DNA of 64,000 bases from Brachionus manjavacas (lineage: Eukaryota; Rotifera; Eurotatoria; Ploima; Brachionidae). The notes under the pieces are model-generated. The model was given only the letters and a program-made list of their open reading frames with translations, did no database searches and was not told the DNA's origin. Positions 45,801 to 55,149 of the stretch are shown piece by piece. The DNA lies in contig JAHQIY010000022.1 in NCBI GenBank assembly GCA_019054805.1, positions 310,001 through 374,000 of the forward strand, in the 5' to 3' direction. Numbering within the stretch: position 1 is the first letter of the stretch; each line of letters starts with the position of its first letter. The translations under genes were made by a program, and so were the position numbers.

Positions 45801-46284
45801 AAATGATTCAATTCGAGGGTTCTTACAAGTTTTGGTTTGTGAGACAAAGCATTTTTTTAGACTTTCAACAAAAGATTCGAGTGGTAAAAAACACATAGAG
45901 GAATTTGATGAGAAAATAGTCCGAAGTCTAATAAAATCTTGTGTCACACTCAACAAGCATACACAAGCTGCTTTGCTGTGTCAGTGTCTATCATATACCA
46001 ATAATTATGGACCAGCTTTTAAATATTTACAAGATAGTGCATGGTCAAGTCTGACTAGTGATGAAATGGATGATATGTATTCGTGTGTGTGGGACATTGC
46101 CCTTCTCGAATACTTGGCCAATGTAAATTATCAGCGAGGCTATTTGAGCCGCAAAAATATTTGCATGAAATTGATCAGCAAAGAAAACATAAATCCCTTG
46201 AACCCAAGTGACATTTACAAAAAAGCTATCGACATTAAAAAAACTCTTCTGTTTTTAAAATTATTAAATTATTATTTTTACTAA
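36859..46284 (+). CDS. INTS8: Integrator complex subunit 8
   Basis: Five exons by my model: 36859-36949, 36998-37397, 37474-38426, 38480-38986 and 45209-46284. Introns are GT-AG, of 48, 76, 53 and 6,222 bp. Phases are consistent and give 3,027 nt or 1,008 aa; human INTS8 is 995 aa. Residues 8-16 read DWFEFILDL. The WFEF motif is the known PP2A-recruiting element of INTS8. CPDP then GCSLIVQFL and LRVLAIKAAAILDWDL follow as in animals. The C-terminus QAALLCQCLSYTNNYGPAFK, WDIALLEYLANVNYQRG and the final LLNYYF match the family end. Integrator with PP2A dephosphorylates Pol II CTD/SPT5, attenuates transcription and processes snRNAs. The last intron is loaded with LINE and MULE-type insertions. 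A partial, rearranged INTS8 copy forms the chimeric gene at 20032-27057. Confidence 0.95.
39003..39048 (-). repeat. LINE family-A tail in the INTS8 intron
   Basis: The reverse complement of CTGAAGGAGCTCTAGCTCGG followed by TACAGAAAACAAATAAATAA. It starts within about 20 bp of the exon-4 donor site. Confidence 0.6.
39400..41400 (-). mobile_element. 5'-truncated LINE with RT domain, split by a MULE-type MITE
   Basis: Read on the minus strand, the RT starts near 41398 with RYSCKHAYFMVNETINYYN, then LDAQKAFDKLWRTGLFFKL. It is interrupted by the element 40513-41171 and resumes with EGVKQGGVLSPHLLNFFIDE, a stop, then the catalytic box VGYCDDIVLLSPTKYN and FYLGLPIGDHVF. It ends at the stop at 39487. 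A short 3' UTR with GCCTATGAGGTGCAG and AAATA repeats follows (39400-39470). The YCDD box is a YADD variant. The element belongs to the family of the copies at 11660 and 50408 and lies antisense in the last INTS8 intron. It is dead because of the stop and the insertion. Confidence 0.85.
40513..41171. mobile_element. MULE-type MITE (GGG...CCC, 9-bp target duplication)
   Basis: Flanked by TTTAATAAT at 40504-40512 and 41172-41180, a perfect 9-bp direct repeat. The ends are GGG and CCC. Arms are built from CAACACAA/CAGCACAA words (e.g. GATTTCTTCTCAACACAAAA against GATTTCTTCTCAGCACAAAA). The element is 659 bp with no ORF. Skipping the element and one target copy keeps the surrounding LINE frame continuous, which confirms the boundaries. 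Confidence 0.85.
42476..42831. mobile_element. MITE with GGGGTTGTGAAG ends and 9-bp target duplication
   Basis: Flanked by CTAAAAAAT at 42467-42475 and 42832-42840. The ends GGGGTTGTGAAGTTC and GAACTTCACAACCCC begin an inverted repeat that covers almost the whole 356 bp, apart from a short centre. No ORF. The 9-bp duplication and G-rich ends point to Mutator-like transposition. A degenerate relative is at 13402-13678. Confidence 0.85.
43490..44057 (-). mobile_element. LINE C-terminal/3' fragment, minus strand
   Basis: On the minus strand, fragments such as LQIIKNKALKIIFKINRTTS and a tail of ATTTATTTATTTATTTTAC type at 43487-43510 indicate a degenerate LINE end. The intact insertion 44078-44845 lies in it, as the surrounding repeat resumes after it. 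Confidence 0.5.
44078..44845 (+). mobile_element. 5'-truncated LINE with 20-bp target-site duplication
   Basis: The target repeats AATATGTTCAGTAAGTTTAG are at 44058-44077 and 44846-44865. The body encodes a C-terminal ORF2 piece (to 44662): TFILPHFDYCLSLVIYFSKP, then QSLSNAFYISLFELIHFKAK and KSYNLRNSNKLYTPG. The ILPHFDYC segment is typical of the region after RT in I/Jockey/CR1-like LINEs. After a pyrimidine-rich 3' UTR it ends in a GAAAAAGAAAAAAAAAT tail. The apparent start codon at 44060 belongs to the flanking target repeat. The open frame and clean duplication suggest a young insertion in the INTS8 intron. Confidence 0.85.
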
Positions 46285-46333
46285 ATGAGAAACGAACACT
46301 TAAATTTTATTTTTAATTTTCTTTTTACATAAT

Positions 46334-46339
46334 AATAAA
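46334..46339 (+). terminator. Polyadenylation signal of INTS8
   Basis: AATAAA 50 bp after the INTS8 stop; a second copy lies about 30 bp further on. Both are upstream of the SUPT3H start. Confidence 0.5.
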
Positions 46340-46429
46340 CAATTTTATCAATCCATTCAATTAATAAAGTAAAAATTTAAATGCTAGTAACTTAGTAAGT
46401 ATTTAATTACAGATGATTATTTTGCCAAA

Positions 46430-46441
46430 ATAATTTTTTAG
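46430..46441 (+). promoter_or_regulatory. Splice-acceptor-like site abutting the SUPT3H start codon
   Basis: AATAATTTTTTAG is followed immediately by the ATG at 46442. With INTS8 ending only 157 bp upstream on the same strand, this fits spliced-leader trans-splicing or a 5'-UTR intron. Confidence 0.4.
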
Positions 46442-49092
46442 ATGAACTTGTGTATTCCTGATGTTGACTTGTATGATTCGGGAAAAACATTATACCAAGA
46501 GCTGTGCCAATTGATGTAATTTTTTTTCAAATATCTAATACAAAACTCTGTTGTTCTTCTCTCAAAATTATAATTATTGTTTTAAATTTCTCCTAAGATC
46601 ATTTTTAAAGATCAATACTTTAAAAAAAATATTTTCATCACCAATTTATCCTGCAGAATTAAGTTGCCTCTTTTTTACTTCTGATGAGCACCTTTGTTGG
46701 AAAATTACTTAGGAACTCGATGGACCAAAAAAAGGTTAGCTAAAATTGCTTTAAAAAAAGAACAAAATTTTTTCTATGTTATTTCTCTAGGATGTTTTGC
46801 TTTTTTTTTAAATGGTTTTACAAAAAAATCCGGGATATAAATCTAATTTATTTATCTAAATTCTATTTTTTTTACTTGCTTGACCCTCACTGTTAATTAT
46901 CTATTTATTCTTTATCTCTTTTAATTTTGGTTAATGGTTTTGTTTTTAAATGTTCAAATTAATCTTTTTAATTTTTTTTTAATCAGTAAACTCCGCGAGA
47001 GAGATGAAAAAAAAAATAAATTTAAGTTTTGTTTTTCTTAAAAAATTCAAAAAATAAAATAGAATGTTTCATAATTGTGTTAGTCACATGATTTAATTGA
47101 ATAAGCGTAATCATCCCAATTGAGTGGCATGTTTTTAAAAAAGAGTACTCTATTTTTTTGACATGTTATTCAAAATTGAGCATAGTTTAAAAAAGAAATA
47201 AAATAAAATTTTAGTGACATGTAATAAAAAGTGAACACATTTTAAAACTATTATTAATTGTTAAAGCTTATATAAAATTCTTTAAAAAATGGAAAATTTA
47301 ATTAAGTATGTTAAAGCCGTATGTTTTTTTTTTGGCACTATATCGTTTCATAGTGAATCTTTTCATAGTGTGTTTAAATTTTCATAGTGAAAGTCAATTT
47401 CATAGTCACTATCATTTCATAGTGAATTTTTTCATAGTGTATTTTTATTTGATGTATACATCGAAGTTTGTCATTAAAAAATGAAAAATAAATGAAAAAG
47501 TTGATTGTTGGCATGTCGACGGAACTTTTGCCATTTGTCCTGATTTATTTTACCAATTGTATACTATAAACGGCGTGATAAATGGAAAAAATTTAATTCT
47601 AAATTAAAAGAAACAAAGATCAAAAATATTGTCGACAGATCATATTGTATATCAAATGATTCAAGCATATTAGAATATCTAGACTCGCTAAGTGCTGTAG
47701 TTTAAATTTTTTTTGACATTTTATTTAACGAAAATTATATCTTATTATCAATTAATTAATAAATTAGCTTTTTTTTCTTCTTAATTAATTTTTACATAAA
47801 CGTGTTTTACGGACACTATGAAAAAAAAAACACTATGAATAAATCACACTATGAAATGAATAATCACTATTAAATGATATACACTATGAAAAAACTCACT
47901 ATGAAATGATAAAGTCCCTTTTTTTAACATGTGATGAAATTTTTATATTTTCTTAGTCATATAATAAAAAAAGCAATGTTGATTTAGCTTAAATACATTG
48001 ATTAATAATTTAAGAATTTCAATTTTGGGCGATTTTACTGTGCCTCTGCCGGAAGTGTTGTATTTAGTTGAAAAAATTATCAAGAAGCAGATAATAAATT
48101 ATGTAATATTTTTTGATTAATGATTTTTTTTTTTAATTAATAAAATAATTTGTTTAAAATAATTAATTTATTTTTTTTTAATTATTATTTATAAATTATA
48201 AATAATATTTTTTTTTTAAGTAATAATAAATAATTTAATTTTTATTTATAATTGTTAAACTAATAAATACAATTAATTTTTTTCAATTAATTAAGGTAAT
48301 TAAGGCCGAATTGATCTCGAATTACCGTAATTCAAAGTTTATAGACCTTGAAGATTTTATTTTCATATTCAGACACGATATGGTAAGTAAAATAAATTTA
48401 GAACTTCTAGTTTAAATATTTAAATTTGATAAATTTAAGATCAAACTTAAGCGAATTTATGATTTTCTAACATTTGAAAAGCGAAACAAAAATTTAGAAT
48501 CGCACAAAAATGAAGATTTTCAAACAAACACTGAATACAAGCAAGGCAAGAACAAAAAAAAAATAAAAAGTTTTTTTAAAAATTTGGGACACATAAGCGA
48601 TTGTTTGATTGACAGAATTTCAAAAAATGATCCGATTATAATAGATAAAGCTAAAATAGACTATTTAAAGGTAAAACTTTAAATTTTTCAATTTTACTAA
48701 TTTGAAATTTTCTACAGAAAGTAGATCAGAACTATAAAAGTCTAACAGATCAGCAATACGTCGACATGATTGTTATGAGACAGAACGCATTTAAAAATTT
48801 AAGCTTCAAAAAGTATCTTAAGCTAAAGACAATTTTTCTTATTGATTTGAAGCATAAACCTATGACCGATCAATGCGGTGAAGTAATCGGATTCCTATTT
48901 CGAGAGCTACTTAATGAAATAGTTGATAGATTGATATTTTTAAAGCAAAAACAAGGCGAATCATCCGTAGAAAAGAAAAATTTTGACATTGATTCCAGTC
49001 ATGTTTTTGATGCATTTCGATTGACATTCAATGACAACTTAACTTTTGTAAATAAGTCATCGATTTCAAAAAAATACTTATTTTTTAGATAG
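46442..49092 (+). CDS. SUPT3H: SUPT3H / Spt3, SAGA histone-fold subunit
   Basis: Five exons by my model: 46442-46515, 48015-48102, 48296-48382, 48440-48670 and 48718-49092. All are GT-AG with continuous phases, totalling 855 nt or 284 aa. The N-terminal histone fold reads LYQELCQLI, LGDFTVPLPEVLYLVEKI and FIDLEDFIFIFRHD. It is collinear with the family's start, paired-helix and RKD segments, though HD replaces the usual KD. After a Lys-rich linker, the C-terminal domain has LTDQQYVDMIVMRQNAFKNL and EVIGFLFRELLNEIVDRLI, like the second conserved block of SUPT3H. Spt3 helps SAGA deliver TBP to promoters. The first intron (1.5 kb) carries a MULE-type element. The gene is closely spaced behind INTS8. 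TAF13, a related histone-fold protein, is excluded because it lacks the C-terminal domain. Confidence 0.88.
47334..47918. mobile_element. Small MULE with CATAGTGA-repeat arms and a transposase remnant
   Basis: The left end GGCACTATATCGTTTCATAG and the right end, reverse complement GGGACTTTATCATTTCATAG, are inverted repeats of about 110 bp made of five or more TTTCATAGTGA words each. Flanks are T-runs, so the target duplication cannot be read. The interior encodes part of a MULE transposase. It lies in the first intron of SUPT3H. Confidence 0.8.
47509..47705 (+). pseudogene. MULE transposase remnant (DGTF motif)
   Basis: One frame reads WHVDGTFAICPDLFYQLYTI, then NG. This is the first catalytic-Asp block of MULE transposases (DGTF..CP.LFYQLY.I). 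After a frame change the rest reads FNSKLKETKIKNIVDRSYC and a stop. The central catalytic part is deleted, so the element cannot be autonomous. Confidence 0.75.
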
Positions 49093-49192
49093 ACATTTTT
49101 TCTAAAATTTTAATCAATTGTAAATTTGTTGACTAAAATATTGAAATAATTATGTATGCCAAAAAATATTATTTATTGACATTTTTCGGGTG

Positions 49193-49198
49193 AATAAA
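49193..49198 (+). terminator. Polyadenylation signal of SUPT3H
   Basis: AATAAA about 100 bp after the stop at 49092. Confidence 0.5.
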
Positions 49199-49775
49199 AA
49201 CCATACTTACATTAGAAATTAAAAAATAATCACTTGGTAGATTTATTTTCTATTTTTGAATAAAAATAAGTTTTTTTTTTAAATATTATCGATTATATCT
49301 CAAAATTAAGTATTTAATTAGACAAAATAGCTAAATTCTGTTATTTTTAGTTGCATAAATACAAGATTAACTCTAATTATTTGTTATTTTAAATTACCTG
49401 AGTGGAGATGATTTTTCAGGAAATAGAGTAAATTACCTTCATTCGAATTTAATTAAAATTCATTATTTGTTTAACCAATATAGAAAATTTTAAAACCGAA
49501 AAATCAATAATTATTGCATCTCTTCAATAAATTAAAAAAAAACGATTTAGTGCGTTTTTCAAGTCTTTTCAAAAATATTCAGATCAAAAAATTTCAACTA
49601 TTGTTAAGCTCGAAATAATTAAAAGGTTAAATTGAAAATTAAAATTGAAAAATTAAACAAATTTTTTTTCGTTAAGAATAATGAACATTTAAACTAAGAT
49701 ATTTTGACTTTTTTTCCGAAATTAAAAAAAAGCAAAAACAAAAATATTAAATCGAAATACTATTTTTAACAATGA

Positions 49776-49966
49776 GACTTTGTGCAAAATTTATAAGCTG
49801 ATTCAAACTTTTTATCACCCAAATTTAGTCTCTGCAATGATTTACTAATACATTAAATGTATTTCAGACTCGCAGGTTTTTTTTGCAGAGACTTAATTTG
49901 GGTGATAAAAAATTTGTATTAGCTAATATATATTTTGCAGAACGAGTTTTAGACTCACGGTAAAAA
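49776..49966. mobile_element. Small inverted-repeat element (MITE-like)
   Basis: The arms share TTTTTATCACCCAAATT then AGTCTCTGCA and an outer GCAAAAT/GAGTCT part in inverted orientation, around a 60-bp centre. No ORF. No target duplication was identified. Confidence 0.55.
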
Positions 49967-50319
49967 AGTTATTTGAATTTAAAATTTTTGCTTTTGATTT
50001 TTGTTCAAAAATCACAATGTGGTTAAATGTTACAATCAAAAAGCCTGCCAAAATGTTGCAAAAGTGTCCAAGTTAGTAGTAATAGGGCGACTAATTGTCT
50101 TGTTAAATATTACTTTCCGCTTACTCTGCTATTTATAGCTAATTTGATTAACTAAAAACATAAATTATATTTTTTTTAAATTATTTTTTAGGTATTACCT
50201 TAGATATTTATTTATAATACTTTTTTATATTCGATTAAAATGTATATAGTATAGATTTTAAAAATACAACTAAATTTTTTTTTTTAAATGTTGGTTTTCT
50301 TTAATATTTAATGATGGGT

Positions 50320-51600
50320 CTTAACTTAACTAATTTAGTTTAGTCGGCTAAAATTAAGGCGACTTAAAATAAGTTAACTAATTCTTAGTCGACTAATTTT
50401 TAGTTAATTTTTCTTTAAACAATTTTGTCAATCAATTCTGAGATACTCAGTGGATATAGTTTTTTTAAACAGACAATAAATTGAAAGAACTTGATACTCG
50501 GCAAAATATCCTAATAAAAAACACGATTGGTATTAGTAAATACTCACAGACAAGACCATTGTATCAATCTAGCTATCAATCTGGAATATGTTTCTCAAAT
50601 TTATATGAAACATTATATGAAACAATTATTTTTTCTAGGACAAATTTTGACTACTTGAATCTTTTACTTAAGACTGCGATTTCTTGATTATTTAGATTTT
50701 TTTCTTTTTTTATCCCTCTTTTTTGTAATCAAGACTTTAAAATTTTAAATTTTAAATGGATTAAAATTTAATACTTAATTATTTATGAAAATTAATGCGA
50801 TTTTCACACTCTGAAAATTTGAAATAATTTCTTTTTTTCTTTTTTTTTAATTGTAATTTTTATTTTTGTGTTTTTTTTTCAATTTGCCTATGAGGCTTTA
50901 AATTTTTAAAATAAAATAAATAAATTAGTTAACTTATTCTTAGTCGACTAATTTTTAGTTAAGTCGATTTAGTTACAGCAAGAGTACAAAATAATGTGAA
51001 TTTATTAAATTTATTTCACTGGACGCCTTGAAGGCGATGTAAAGTTATAAGATTAAAAAAAGAAAAAAAAAAGAAAAAAAATTAGATAGTTTCTAAATAA
51101 ATATATAAAAAAAATGTTAATTTTTTTTTTTTTTCTTTTTTTTTTAATTCAACAAAATTATTATTCATTTTTTCATTTTTCAATTAAAATAAAAATAAAG
51201 CAACACAAAATGCGATTCAACATTGATGGATTAAACAGATGTTTTTTGAGATGCAGTCTCGAGATAAGTATTATTTTAAGAAAAAAATAGTTGTTGTGAG
51301 AGGAGTGAGATATCTTAGTGAGACAATAAAGGGACAGCAGGAAATCATGGAAGACACGAAATATAAGGGGAATAGTGATAAAAAAATAAAAATTTTAGAA
51401 AAAATTTATTTAACTTTTTTTATGTAAAATTTAATATTAATGAAGAAAAAATACATAAAATCAAATTACAAAAAAAACGATGCTAATTTCTAAGCTATAA
51501 ATATTATTTTGTGAAAATTTTCCCATAATAATTGAATTTAAAAATTAAACCGTTTAACTAAAATTTAGTTAACTAAAAACTAGTCGGCTAAAGTAATTTA
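50320..51600. mobile_element. Element with TTAGTTAACTAA / TAGTCGACTAA arms, containing a LINE
   Basis: The left arm (50320-50407) has TTAACTTAACTAATTTAGTT, TAGTCGGCTAAA and TTAGTCGACTAATTTTTAGT. The right end near 51550-51595 has TTTAGTTAACTAAAAACTAG and TCGGCTAAAG in inverted orientation. The LINE at 50408-50927 inserted into the left arm and duplicated part of it. There is no transposase. The boundaries are approximate. Confidence 0.5.
50408..50927 (+). mobile_element. 5'-truncated LINE with a ~35-bp target duplication
   Basis: The flanking copies GTTAACTAATTCTTAGTCGA...TAGTTAA (50373-50407) and GTTAACTTATTCTTAGTCGA...TAGTTAA (50928-50962) differ at one base over 35 bp. The insert encodes KQFCQSILRYSVDIVF, then KELDTRQNILIKNTIGISKY, paralleling the LINE at 11660. 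It ends in the 3' sequence TGCCTATGAGGCTTTAAATT with an AAATA tail, as in the LINE at 39400. Confidence 0.75.
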
Positions 51601-51936
51601 TATTGAAAAAACAGACAAAATTATTCGAATAGGTAAAAATGAAAAATCTTCCGATCAGTTTTAAGAAAAGTTTTCTTGTCTAGTTATATTACCTTGATCT
51701 AAATAAAGAAAAATTTTAAATACAAATAATGTAAATTTTGTATATTTAATTTTTTTTCTTAAATGTCTTCAAAACACAAAACACCATGTTAATTTTGGAA
51801 TTTCAAAAATAGATATATGTATTCTCAGTGAAATTTTTGTATATTTTGTATCTGGCTTAGAATTTTTTACCACTTGTTTTTCGTAATTAAGTTCAGTTGA
51901 CTCTAAAGCATATGATTTAGAAAAAATAAAATTATA

Positions 51937-52768
51937 AAGTCAAGCCTTGATAACCCGTAATTTTCGGGATTCAAGACCAAATTCAAATATCCCTTTAAAT
52001 TTAAATGACAAATCATCTCAAATGTCCGGCTTTTTATGTCGGATAATTTCTGTATTCCTTCGTTCATGAGAAATTATTTCAATTATCTGACATTAGTTTT
52101 TAACAAAATCAAACAAAATTTTACTCTGCAATCACGACAAATAAAAAAAATAAAAGAAATTCGATTATAAATGTCAAATTGAATAAGTTTGTTTTAAAAA
52201 ATGTTTTATTTTTAACACTAAATCTTGTTTGATAAGACTTAATATTTTTTTTTTATTTATTTAATGTGACACATATAATAAAAAATTTTTTGCTTGACAT
52301 AATAATCGAATAGATAAAATTGACATTGACAAAATACGTTCATTGCCTTACAGTCAAGTTTAAAAAAAAAGTGAACACATTTTGAAATTGTTACAAGACA
52401 AACAGATGAAAATTATTTTTTTTTAAATCAAGTTGTTAAAATTCAAGAAAGCCTTGTTATAAATAAAAACATTTTAGGGCTCTGGATTATCATTTAAGAA
52501 AAATTCACAAAGATCAACAAAAAGATCATGGAATAATCTGTAATTTTTTTTAATTAAAGAAAGCATTAAAGAGACATTCATTAAAAATAAATTTAAAAAT
52601 TAATTTTCAATTTTATTAGAACAAATTTAAAAAATTTAATTTTCTTTATATTGATTTTATTTTTGGTTATTTGTATTGAAAAAAAAGTTACATAAATAAA
52701 TCAATTTTGTATAATTTTCTTAATTAATTCTTAAAAACAAGATGGGTCGGATTATGGAGGGTTGACTG
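51937..52768. mobile_element. pogo/Tigger-like non-autonomous element (TA target)
   Basis: The left end AAGTCAAGCCTTGATAACCC and the right end, reverse complement CAGTCAACCCTCCATAATCC, are inverted repeats flanked by TA. The CAGTCAACCCTCCATAATCC style of end is typical of pogo/Tigger elements. The 832-bp body has no transposase. Confidence 0.6.
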
Positions 52769-53046
52769 TATTATCTAAATTATTTTATTTTTATTTTAAA
52801 AAACTAAATCTGAACTAAACCACAATTTTGCTAAGGCTCATTCTATTCCTTTTCATACTCTCAGATTCAAGTATTTTGCTGGTACTTCGAAAACTCAAAA
52901 CAACACCTACATGGCATATAATAATTTTTAAGTAAGAATTTTTCTTCGTTTATTTTTTGTGGTTTTAGATCACTAAAAAAACAAGTGATAAGGAAAATAT
53001 AATTATTTAATAAATTTATCAAATTTTAGCTGGCAATACATCGACA

Positions 53047-53118
53047 GGTTCTATGGTGTAACGGTTAGCACTCTGGACTTTGAATCCAGCGATCCGAGTT
53101 CAAATCTCGGTAGAACCT
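53047..53118 (+). tRNA. tRNA-Gln (TTG), copy 4
   Basis: Same 72-nt sequence as copy 1; T5 terminator in CCTTTCTTTTTGAG. It is preceded by ATCGACAG, as are the minus-strand copies. Confidence 0.97.
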
Positions 53119-53901
53119 TTCTTTTTGAGAATGATAAAAAATTTTATTTTCAAAAGTCAAATTTGTTTTCTAAATTCCATAAAAAAGAAACCCTCAACAA
53201 ATTCTTCTAATGCTTACTTCAAATTGAGATTTAAATCGATAAAAAGTTTTAGTTGAAAGAAAAAAAATTTAGTCACACAAATATTTACAATTACATGAAT
53301 CAAAAAAAAAAAACATTTCTTATACACGATGATTTAATTATGGTAAGAATTGAAGGAAATTTGGCTTTTAACCAATAATTTTCGAAAAAATTTAATTTAA
53401 TATTTGCCTTAATTAATTTCTATTTATGAAAAATTTTAAAAGGAAATTTGCTACAATCGAATGCGTGACAGTGCATATTTTTCTAATTACTTAACTATTC
53501 GGTCTTCATCGATTTTCATGCAGGTCCCGAATAATTTCAAATCTAGCGCTGCCTGAAGTCTTATCAAGCAAATGTTCACTGACGTTTTCTATTTTCACAT
53601 TGTTAATTGCATAAGAAACAAATTATACATTTCCATTAATTTTCCAATTGATTTAATTTAAAATCAATTATTTTCGAAAAATTAAATCAAGGTGTTTAGA
53701 AGAAGAAGAATGTCAACAACGGCTAGCTCAAACAATCCAAAAATGAATCTTTCAATTTCAAAATTAATGCATTTCTGCTAATGAAAAACACAAATCATTT
53801 AAATGACTGAAAGTTCAACTGATTTTGTCAATATATCCCTATTGTTGGTAAATTTCAAGAGCCAAAGCAAAATAATTAAAATTAAAAAATTAAAAAATGA
53901 A
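53119..53901. other. Spacer between tRNA genes
   Basis: AT-rich DNA without a recognisable gene or mobile element. Confidence 0.5.
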
Positions 53902-53973
53902 AGGTTCTACCGAGATTTGAACTCGGATCGCTGGATTCAAAGTCCAGAGTGCTAACCGTTACACCATAGAACC
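53902..53973 (-). tRNA. tRNA-Gln (TTG), copy 5 (divergent pair 2)
   Basis: Same sequence on the minus strand, head to head with copy 6 across an identical 96-bp spacer to pair 1. Confidence 0.97.
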
Positions 53974-54069
53974 TGTCGATATATTTGCAATTTAAATTCG
54001 ATCTCTTTTTTTTCACATTTTTATCTTTTTTACCAATTTGGTAAATTTTGTGCTTGAATTGTATTGACA

Positions 54070-54141
54070 GGTTCTATGGTGTAACGGTTAGCACTCTGGA
54101 CTTTGAATCCAGCGATCCGAGTTCAAATCTCGGTAGAACCT
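54070..54141 (+). tRNA. tRNA-Gln (TTG), copy 6 (divergent pair 2)
   Basis: Same sequence, followed by TTTCATTTTTTG. About 250 bp including both genes match 36483-36732. Confidence 0.97.
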
Positions 54142-54221
54142 TTCATTTTTTGAAAATATTTTTTTTTTAAAACGCATAGCTAAAAATGTGTATTTAGAAT
54201 TTGAAATGGTTTAAAAAGACC

Positions 54222-54956
54222 ATGACAATGGAGACGAAAAATTCATCTACAAAATGCATTATACTAATTCTTTCATCAATTTATGCGCCCAAGAAATTTA
54301 TTGTCGATCACGAACATCCAAACACAACTGTGCAATACACAGATCCCGACTTCAACGAAATATCCTACATGCTGAATATATATATGCCTATTTTCGTGGG
54401 TCTTTTTGTAGCTTTAATACTTGGCTGGATGCTGATCAGATACAAAATGAGCTCGCATCAGAGAAGTAATTACAATGGCTCAATTTATTGTTGTCCCCAA
54501 AAGTGCTTTGATTTTTGTGCAAAATTTTTCGAATGCAAAAAAAGATGCCCAAAGTTTTTCAAGTTTAAAAAAACCTCCAAGTCTTATATAAACTACAGGC
54601 TAGCAAACAAGCTTGCTACATTCAATGAATCAGATAAAACAAACGCTGTTCAAAAAGTTAGAACTGAACAAGCTAAGCGTACATCTATTGATCATGTGTC
54701 CAATGGCTCAATAACAATAACTGCTTTGAAATCTAATTTGAATAATAACTCGAATTCGACAAGCTCATCATTAAGAAGCCAAAATAACACTTTGAGTCCT
54801 AATCAACAGCATCTTCCTTTTAGTTTTTTAACACGTGACTCGTTTTCATCGCGACGGGATTCAACAGTTCAAATTCCTGACTTAATTAAATCGAATAATT
54901 TTTCAATGAATTGGTTCCACTCATTTCAGTCTAAAAATACTTCGCTTTTTTCCTAA
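54222..54956 (+). CDS. Single-pass membrane protein with Cys-rich juxtamembrane segment, orphan
   Basis: I start at the first in-frame ATG, 54222 (244 aa); another ATG is two codons on. Upstream codons have no ATG, and TATTTAG at 54191-54197 could be a splice acceptor. The N-terminus has a weak hydrophobic run (CIILILSSIYA) that may be a signal peptide. A strong transmembrane helix at about residues 52-73 (IYMPIFVGLFVALILGWMLI) is followed by RYK. Next come a Cys-rich basic patch at residues 90-109 (CCPQKCFDFCAKFFECKKRC), possibly palmitoylated, and a Ser/Asn-rich tail. The likely topology is a short exterior and a cytoplasmic tail. The family was not recognised. It lies 80 bp after a tRNA-Gln gene and has its own poly(A) signal. 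Confidence 0.65.
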   Translation: MTMETKNSSTKCIILILSSIYAPKKFIVDHEHPNTTVQYTDPDFNEISYMLNIYMPIFVGLFVALILGWMLIRYKMSSHQRSNYNGSIYCCPQKCFDFCAKFFECKKRCPKFFKFKKTSKSYINYRLANKLATFNESDKTNAVQKVRTEQAKRTSIDHVSNGSITITALKSNLNNNSNSTSSSLRSQNNTLSPNQQHLPFSFLTRDSFSSRRDSTVQIPDLIKSNNFSMNWFHSFQSKNTSLFS

Positions 54957-54993
54957 TTTTTTTTTCTCCAGCAAATAATTTAATTTCAAAATT

Positions 54994-54999
54994 AATAAA
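54994..54999 (+). terminator. Polyadenylation signal of the membrane-protein gene
   Basis: AATAAA about 37 bp after the stop at 54956. Confidence 0.5.
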
Positions 55000-55149
55000 A
55001 TTTCTTTTTCTCTAACTTTTTTTTTAATTTCACAAATCAAATTCTATTGAAATAAATAATTAATCGTGTGATAAAAATGATTATTTTATTTTAGTGTACT
55101 GCTTAAACTACTGCATCCGATCATGCCATTAAAAAAAAATTAAAAAAGG

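Noticed and set aside
47320-47928. 9-bp target duplication for the CATAGTGA element
   Set aside because: Flanks are homopolymer T-runs of different length, so no duplication can be read.
51239-51427. 62-aa ORF
   Set aside because: No recognisable feature, low-complexity Lys/Ile-rich, surrounded by repeats.
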